Shown here: piece after piece, positions 60,547 to 64,000 of the stretch
How positions within the stretch are numbered: position 1 is the stretch's first letter
How the letters are laid out: each line of letters begins with the position of its first letter
Assembly: GCF_000722765.2 (NCBI RefSeq)
Contig: NZ_CP028415.1
Coordinates: 1,122,501-1,186,500, forward strand
Direction of reading: 5' to 3'
Length of the DNA stretch: 64,000 bases
Source of the DNA: Streptococcus mitis
Lineage (GTDB): Bacteria > Bacillota > Bacilli > Lactobacillales > Streptococcaceae
Position numbers and translations under genes: made by a program
The notes under the pieces: generated by a model
What the model was told of the DNA's origin: nothing
Seen by the model: only the letters and a program-made list of their open reading frames with translations
Databases searched by the model: none

Positions 60547-61452
60547 TTATAGGTAAAGGAATTTGAAGATAGCTACTGCCGAAATTGCTGCTGCGATCGG
60601 TGCTACTACTGGTACCCAAGAATACCACCATTTTGAATCACCTTTGTGCTCACCAAGAACTGATTTTGGAAGGAAAGCATGAAGGAGACGTGGTCCCAAG
60701 TCACGGGCTGGGTTCAAGGCAGGTCCTGTAGGGCCACCAAGTGATGTTACCAAGGCCATAACAAGGAATCCAAGTGCCAAGTGTGCAATTCCAAGACCAG
60801 ATGTCATAAATGGTGCTACTTGTTCTTTAGCTTGATCAAGTGCTGCTGTTACTTGTTCTTGAGGAATTGTTTGACCTTGAGTAGTTGCTTGTGCAACTTG
60901 AGCATTGATAGCAGCTTGTGCTTTTGATACTAGTTCAGCACCAAAGAAGTGTTTAGTCAAACCAAGCGCTCCAAAGAAAAGAACAAATGAACCAACAAAC
61001 TCGTTTACAAAACCATTAACAGTTGCTGCAAAATGTGATTCTTTTGAACCATTATCCAAACTTGAAATTGTTGAGAAAGTACCCAAGATGTTGTTTGGAT
61101 TTTCAGTTTTCAAGTAATATGGGCGGTGTGTTGCCACAACCAATGCTTGACCAAAGATAGCACCCAAAACTTGAGCAATGATGTAAGGCGCTACTTGTGC
61201 CCAAGGGAAGAGACCGCTTACTGCAAGTCCAAGTGTGAAAGCTGGGTTGATGTGGTTACCAGATACGTTACCAAACATCAAGGCTGGCATCATAACCCCC
61301 ATACCATAACCAACAGCGATAACGATCCAGCCACTTTGGTGACCTTTCGTACCTTTAAGTTCAACGTTGGCAACTGCACCATTCCCAAGAATGATCAAAA
61401 GAGCAGTAGCCAAAAATTCAGTGGCATATTTAATTGCCCATGTGAAATCCAT
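60547..61452 (-). CDS. Aquaporin / glycerol uptake facilitator
   Basis: The protein has 301 residues and six helices. The two pore motifs are GNHINPAFTLG (NPA, residues about 66-76) and GPALNPARDLGPR (NPA, residues about 245-257). The Asp after the second NPA-R marks the glycerol-conducting subgroup. A long loop rich in Gln and Ala (residues about 165-215) sits between helices 4 and 5, as in lactococcal and pneumococcal Gla-type proteins. It passes water, glycerol and perhaps peroxide. Single gene. Confidence 0.94.
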   Translation of the reverse strand: MDFTWAIKYATEFLATALLIILGNGAVANVELKGTKGHQSGWIVIAVGYGMGVMMPALMFGNVSGNHINPAFTLGLAVSGLFPWAQVAPYIIAQVLGAIFGQALVVATHRPYYLKTENPNNILGTFSTISSLDNGSKESHFAATVNGFVNEFVGSFVLFFGALGLTKHFFGAELVSKAQAAINAQVAQATTQGQTIPQEQVTAALDQAKEQVAPFMTSGLGIAHLALGFLVMALVTSLGGPTGPALNPARDLGPRLLHAFLPKSVLGEHKGDSKWWYSWVPVVAPIAAAISAVAIFKFLYL

Positions 61453-61550
61453 TTGATAGATTCTCCTTAAAATTTTTTAGACAATCCTTATTCTATCAAT
61501 TTTTATATCTTTTAGCAACAGGTTTTCTAAAATAATGTATGAGAAAGCGG

Positions 61551-61570
61551 TTTTATTATGTGACTATTAG
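61551..61570. repeat. 20-bp inverted repeat, left copy
   Basis: TTTTATTATGTGACTATTAG is repeated exactly, in inverted orientation, at 63878-63897. The two copies bracket the choline-binding protein, peptide and regulator genes. It lies 6 bp after the stop of the choline-binding gene. Confidence 0.85.
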
Positions 61571-61576
61571 CATTCG

Positions 61577-62536
61577 TTACTTAACCCACTCACCATTATA
61601 GTTTACGTAGTAACCATCTACTGTGGTATTAACAGCTAGAGCACCTGAACCATACGCATAGTACCATTTACCATTGACTTGGAACCAGCCTGTTTTCATA
61701 TCTCCATTACTTGCATTTAGATAGTACCATATTGAACCATCTTTATACCAACCAGTTTTCATATCACCATTTTCAGCATCTAAATAGTACCAAGTTGAGC
61801 CTTCCTGATACCAACCAGTTGCCATTGCTCCTGATGAACGGAGGTAGTACCACTTATTGCCAAGTTGATACCAACCAGTTTGCATGATTCCAGTTTTTGG
61901 ATCCAAGTAGTACCATGGAGCAGGTTTGCTTCTATCAATGTCAATAGTAACATGAAAATCTTGAGTCCAACCCTTAGCAACTTCACCAATTGGTAGTGGA
62001 TTGTAAGAATCATCGCCAAAATTTCCTAGCTTATTTAAATAATACCAATTGCCGTCTTCATAAATCCAGCCTGTCTTTACAGCATAATTATTATCAAAAT
62101 AATAAGTTCTCTTTTCAGCAGATAGAGGATATTGTTCACCGTATACTTTTCCTGTATTTTCAGACGTTTTTGCCTCTAGTACTTGTTTATCTGTTTGTTC
62201 TAGCAAAGCACCATCTTGTCCAAAATAGTACCACTTCTCCTGAAGGCCAATTTCGAAGACTGGACGATTATCAAATAAATCATCACGATAACCTGTTCCA
62301 GGAATTTCTAAGTATTGCCATCCAACTACCATTTCTCCTTTATCACCAAAATAGTAAGTTTTACCGTCTATTTTATGCCAATAGATTGCTTTATGATCAT
62401 CTTTTACATAATATTTTCTATTATCCTTATCAACAAATTGACCACCTGTGGTATCCGCAAATACAGTATTTATCGCTAGCAAACCAAAGAAAAATACTGT
62501 CAGTCCAACTTGCATAGTTTTTTTAAAAAGTTTCAT
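61577..62536 (-). CDS. CbpF-like choline-binding protein
   Basis: The protein has 319 residues. The signal peptide ends near NTVFA (residue about 27). Nearly all the mature protein is made of choline-binding-type repeats: N-terminal divergent ones (YYFGDKGEMVVGWQYL) and C-terminal consensus ones (GWYKDGSIWYYLNASNGDMK), ending YYVNYNGEWVK. This all-repeat layout is that of pneumococcal CbpF and its relatives; CbpF modulates the LytC lysozyme. GGAGG lies 7 nt upstream. It lies 23 nt after the small peptide gene and is probably transcribed with it. Confidence 0.9.
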   Translation of the reverse strand: MKLFKKTMQVGLTVFFFGLLAINTVFADTTGGQFVDKDNRKYYVKDDHKAIYWHKIDGKTYYFGDKGEMVVGWQYLEIPGTGYRDDLFDNRPVFEIGLQEKWYYFGQDGALLEQTDKQVLEAKTSENTGKVYGEQYPLSAEKRTYYFDNNYAVKTGWIYEDGNWYYLNKLGNFGDDSYNPLPIGEVAKGWTQDFHVTIDIDRSKPAPWYYLDPKTGIMQTGWYQLGNKWYYLRSSGAMATGWYQEGSTWYYLDAENGDMKTGWYKDGSIWYYLNASNGDMKTGWFQVNGKWYYAYGSGALAVNTTVDGYYVNYNGEWVK

Positions 62537-62559
62537 TTATATATACCTCCAATATTAAA

Positions 62560-62705
62560 TTAACACACCAGATGAGGAGAAGTTATAAACCTTACCATTT
62601 GTCTATTCTTCTGAACAAACTGTTGATAGGGAATTGTATTACCAAATGCAAGAACGCTTAGTAATACAAATATAACTATTTTTTAATTCCACGATTTCTC
62701 CTCAT
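62560..62705 (-). pseudogene. Small secreted peptide gene, frame broken at A6
   Basis: From the ATG at 62705, 13 nt after AGGAGG, the frame reads MRRNRGIKK and stops. Adding one A to the A6 run at about 62677-62682 gives a 48-residue peptide. It has a basic start, a hydrophobic core IVIFVLLSVLAFGNTI and a short exported tail ending FITSPHLVC. This is a signal-peptide-bearing pre-peptide of the size of Phr-type pheromones. Codon structure after the break is clean down to the stop at 62560. Whether the break is real is not known. Confidence 0.6.
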
Positions 62706-62737
62706 CTTATATTGTGAACCTCCTTTCTTTCTGCTTA

Positions 62738-62787
62738 ATTCTAACACACATATGAAGATCAGTCAAATTTTTATGTTTATTTTGACT
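62738..62787 (-). promoter_or_regulatory. Promoter of the peptide-cbp operon with overlapping inverted repeat
   Basis: On the minus strand -35 TTGACT (62761-62766) and -10 TAGAAT (62738-62743) have a 17-bp spacer. The perfect inverted repeat AGTCAAA (62761-62767) and TTTGACT (62781-62787) overlaps the -35 box, a good place for a repressor or activator to bind. Confidence 0.65.
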
Positions 62788-62851
62788 TTTTTTATTATTA
62801 TAACGCATAAGCATTTTTTATTTTGGGTTTGCTATTTTTAACTAAAAGAAA

Positions 62852-62857
62852 TATAAT
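62852..62857 (+). promoter_or_regulatory. -10 box of the regulator gene
   Basis: TATAAT lies 30 nt before the ATG. TTTGCT 18 bp upstream may serve as -35. AAGGA at 62871-62875 is the ribosome site. Confidence 0.5.
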
Positions 62858-62887
62858 TAAGTTAAGTAGAAAGGAACAATATTTTTT

Positions 62888-63751
62888 ATGAATATACTCG
62901 CTGAGAAATTCAGAGTAAAGAGAAAAGAGTTAGGTCTCTCCCAACAAACTCTTGCAGAAGGAATTTGTGAACAAAGTCAGATTAGTAAAATTGAAAGAGG
63001 TCATTTTATTCCCTCCGCAGACTTGTTATTCAAACTCTCTCAACGACTTGAAGTCCCTTTGGATTACTTTTTCAATGAACAAATCGAAGTTAAGTCTAAC
63101 CTCTCTCACTTCAAGCAATTATCTGCTCGCTTATTAGATGATAGGAATTATGACGATTTGGAATATATTTATAGAATAGAGATTGAACGAAGTACTTTTC
63201 TAACACTAGAAGACCGAACTTACCTTGAGTGGATTAAAGCTATTATTGACTTCTATCAATATGACAGTAAGTGTGAGGCTATTTCTTCATTGGAAAATAT
63301 ATTATTAAAAGTCTCCTCAAATACTCTGATTTATTTAAAGGCATTGAATACTCTATCTAATTTCTATTCCTTAGTGGGTCTCGAACAAGAATATGAGGCA
63401 AACTACTCTCATTTGATGGAGTTATATCAGACAAAAAATTTTGAGCACCAAGAGTTTTTATTTGGCTACATCAGAGTTCGTTACAACTACGCTCACTACC
63501 TAGTATCAAAGGAAAAATATAACGAAGCCATCCAAGAAGCTCTTGAGACGATTGAACTCTGTAAACAAAGACAGACAAGCTACCAACTGGCTCCCCTACT
63601 TATTCTTGTAGGAAATGCTGGAGCCAAATTTCTAGACAAAGAACAAGTCAAAAATTATTATATAGAAGCAAGAGAGTTATGTAAGATTTATAACAATCCT
63701 TTAATGTTGATGAAGATAGAAAATTATTTGAAGGAATTAGATACTGTTTAG
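62888..63751 (+). CDS. PlcR/TprA-like peptide-responsive transcriptional regulator
   Basis: The protein has 287 residues. The N-terminal XRE helix-turn-helix contains RKELGLSQQTLAEGICEQSQ (residues about 13-32), then ISKIERGHFIPSADLL. The rest (about 70-287) is helical with TPR-like repeats, for example EKYNEAIQEALETIELCKQ. This is the layout of RRNPP quorum-sensing regulators such as PlcR and TprA, whose TPR domain binds a re-imported peptide. It is divergent from a small secreted peptide gene and a choline-binding protein gene, the usual arrangement for such pairs. The peptide link is inference. Confidence 0.82.
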   Translation: MNILAEKFRVKRKELGLSQQTLAEGICEQSQISKIERGHFIPSADLLFKLSQRLEVPLDYFFNEQIEVKSNLSHFKQLSARLLDDRNYDDLEYIYRIEIERSTFLTLEDRTYLEWIKAIIDFYQYDSKCEAISSLENILLKVSSNTLIYLKALNTLSNFYSLVGLEQEYEANYSHLMELYQTKNFEHQEFLFGYIRVRYNYAHYLVSKEKYNEAIQEALETIELCKQRQTSYQLAPLLILVGNAGAKFLDKEQVKNYYIEARELCKIYNNPLMLMKIENYLKELDTV

Positions 63752-63794
63752 TTAATCTTGACATTATAGTTTTTCTGAAACGTTAAATAACCTG

Positions 63795-63829
63795 TAAGGC
63801 TGATAGTGAAATTAATACTATCAGCCTTA
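63795..63829 (+). terminator. Hairpin after the regulator gene
   Basis: Perfect 12-bp arms TAAGGCTGATAG and CTATCAGCCTTA enclose an 11-nt loop. The T tail is weak. Probable terminator of the regulator gene. Confidence 0.6.
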
Positions 63830-63831
63830 TA

Positions 63832-63893
63832 ATTATGCGACTATTAGTCCGTCTCGCTCCGTTAGGTGCGAGACGGACTAATAGTCACATAAT
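63832..63893. repeat. Long inverted repeat with 26-bp arms
   Basis: The arms at 63832-63857 and 63868-63893 differ at one position and have a 10-nt loop. Each arm contains the 11-bp palindrome GACTATTAGTC and the segment GTCTCGC. The outer part of the right arm is the same 20-bp sequence as at 61551-61570, inverted. GC content in the inner part is higher than around it. Confidence 0.85.
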
Positions 63894-63897
63894 AAAA
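63878..63897. repeat. 20-bp inverted repeat, right copy
   Basis: CTAATAGTCACATAATAAAA is the exact reverse complement of 61551-61570. It overlaps the right arm of the long hairpin. The remaining bases to the window end show no gene that I can support. Confidence 0.85.
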
Positions 63898-64000
63898 AAC
63901 TAAACAAATTGATTAGGAAACTCAAACTAAGTTCCAACAATGCTTTAGGAACTACAGTCTACTACTTCAGATTCAGTTCACTATAATTTCCAAACGAATC

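Noticed and set aside
62664..62692. Alternative 17-codon GTG frame in the peptide gene
   Set aside because: It has a fair ribosome site (GAGGAG) but gives a short peptide without signal or pattern; the frame-corrected 48-residue reading is far more protein-like.

Overview
The window (64 kb, low GC, Gram-positive gene style) comes from a mitis-group Streptococcus, most likely S. mitis or a close relative of S. pneumoniae. Evidence: two choline-binding proteins with tryptophan/tyrosine-rich cell-wall repeats, a BOX element, pneumococcus-type RocS, MacP, Pde2, CppA and AliB-like proteins, a streptococcal atp operon that begins with subunit c, and YSIRK/LPXTG surface proteins. The species call is inference; no database was searched.

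Layout. 1-4.4 kb: end of an unrecognised membrane protein gene, tRNA-Arg(CCU), rplS with an L19-type leader, a paired fluoride channel (two crcB/fluC genes), chorismate mutase, flavodoxin, pde2 and rpmE2. 4.5-10.9 kb: metal transport. mntH stands alone, then a five-gene operon efeO-efeB-efeU-tatC-tatA for haem-peroxidase-assisted iron uptake with its own two-gene Tat translocase. 10.9-15.1 kb: an accessory island with a frame-broken serine recombinase, two matched palindromes in inverted orientation, a choline-binding protein, a TM2 protein and several lipoprotein genes, some broken. 15.2-26.4 kb: ordinary core genes (YbaB, GDPD, exonuclease, rocS, mtnN, macP, Nudix, glmU, GH25 lysozyme, DUF368, YbaK, phosphatase, lysS). 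26.5-36.1 kb: one 3206-residue repeat-rich LPXTG protein. 36.3-44.3 kb: amino-acid ABC transporter, TPR protein, AI-2E family protein, oligopeptide-binding lipoprotein, lactonase. 44.3-50.7 kb: the complete F1Fo ATPase operon. 50.9-61.5 kb: U32 peptidase, a second LPXTG protein with G5-like domains and a KVEAP tract, guaA, nagR-type regulator, EamA transporter, serine hydrolase, cppA and an aquaglyceroporin. 61.5-63.9 kb: a compact module of a CbpF-like protein, a frame-broken small secreted peptide and a divergent PlcR/TprA-like regulator, flanked by 20-bp perfect inverted repeats.

The two places most worth following up are: (a) 11.1-11.9 kb, which looks like a serine-recombinase DNA inversion switch in front of a choline-binding protein gene; the two sites match better as inverted (24/28) than as direct repeats, and the recombinase is interrupted at a poly-A run exactly between its catalytic and DNA-binding parts; and (b) 61.55-63.9 kb, which looks like a peptide-pheromone/regulator pair controlling a choline-binding protein, again with a poly-A frame break, this time in the peptide gene. 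Three genes in the window are broken by one nucleotide at A5-A6 runs, so either slippage or sequencing error must be checked first.
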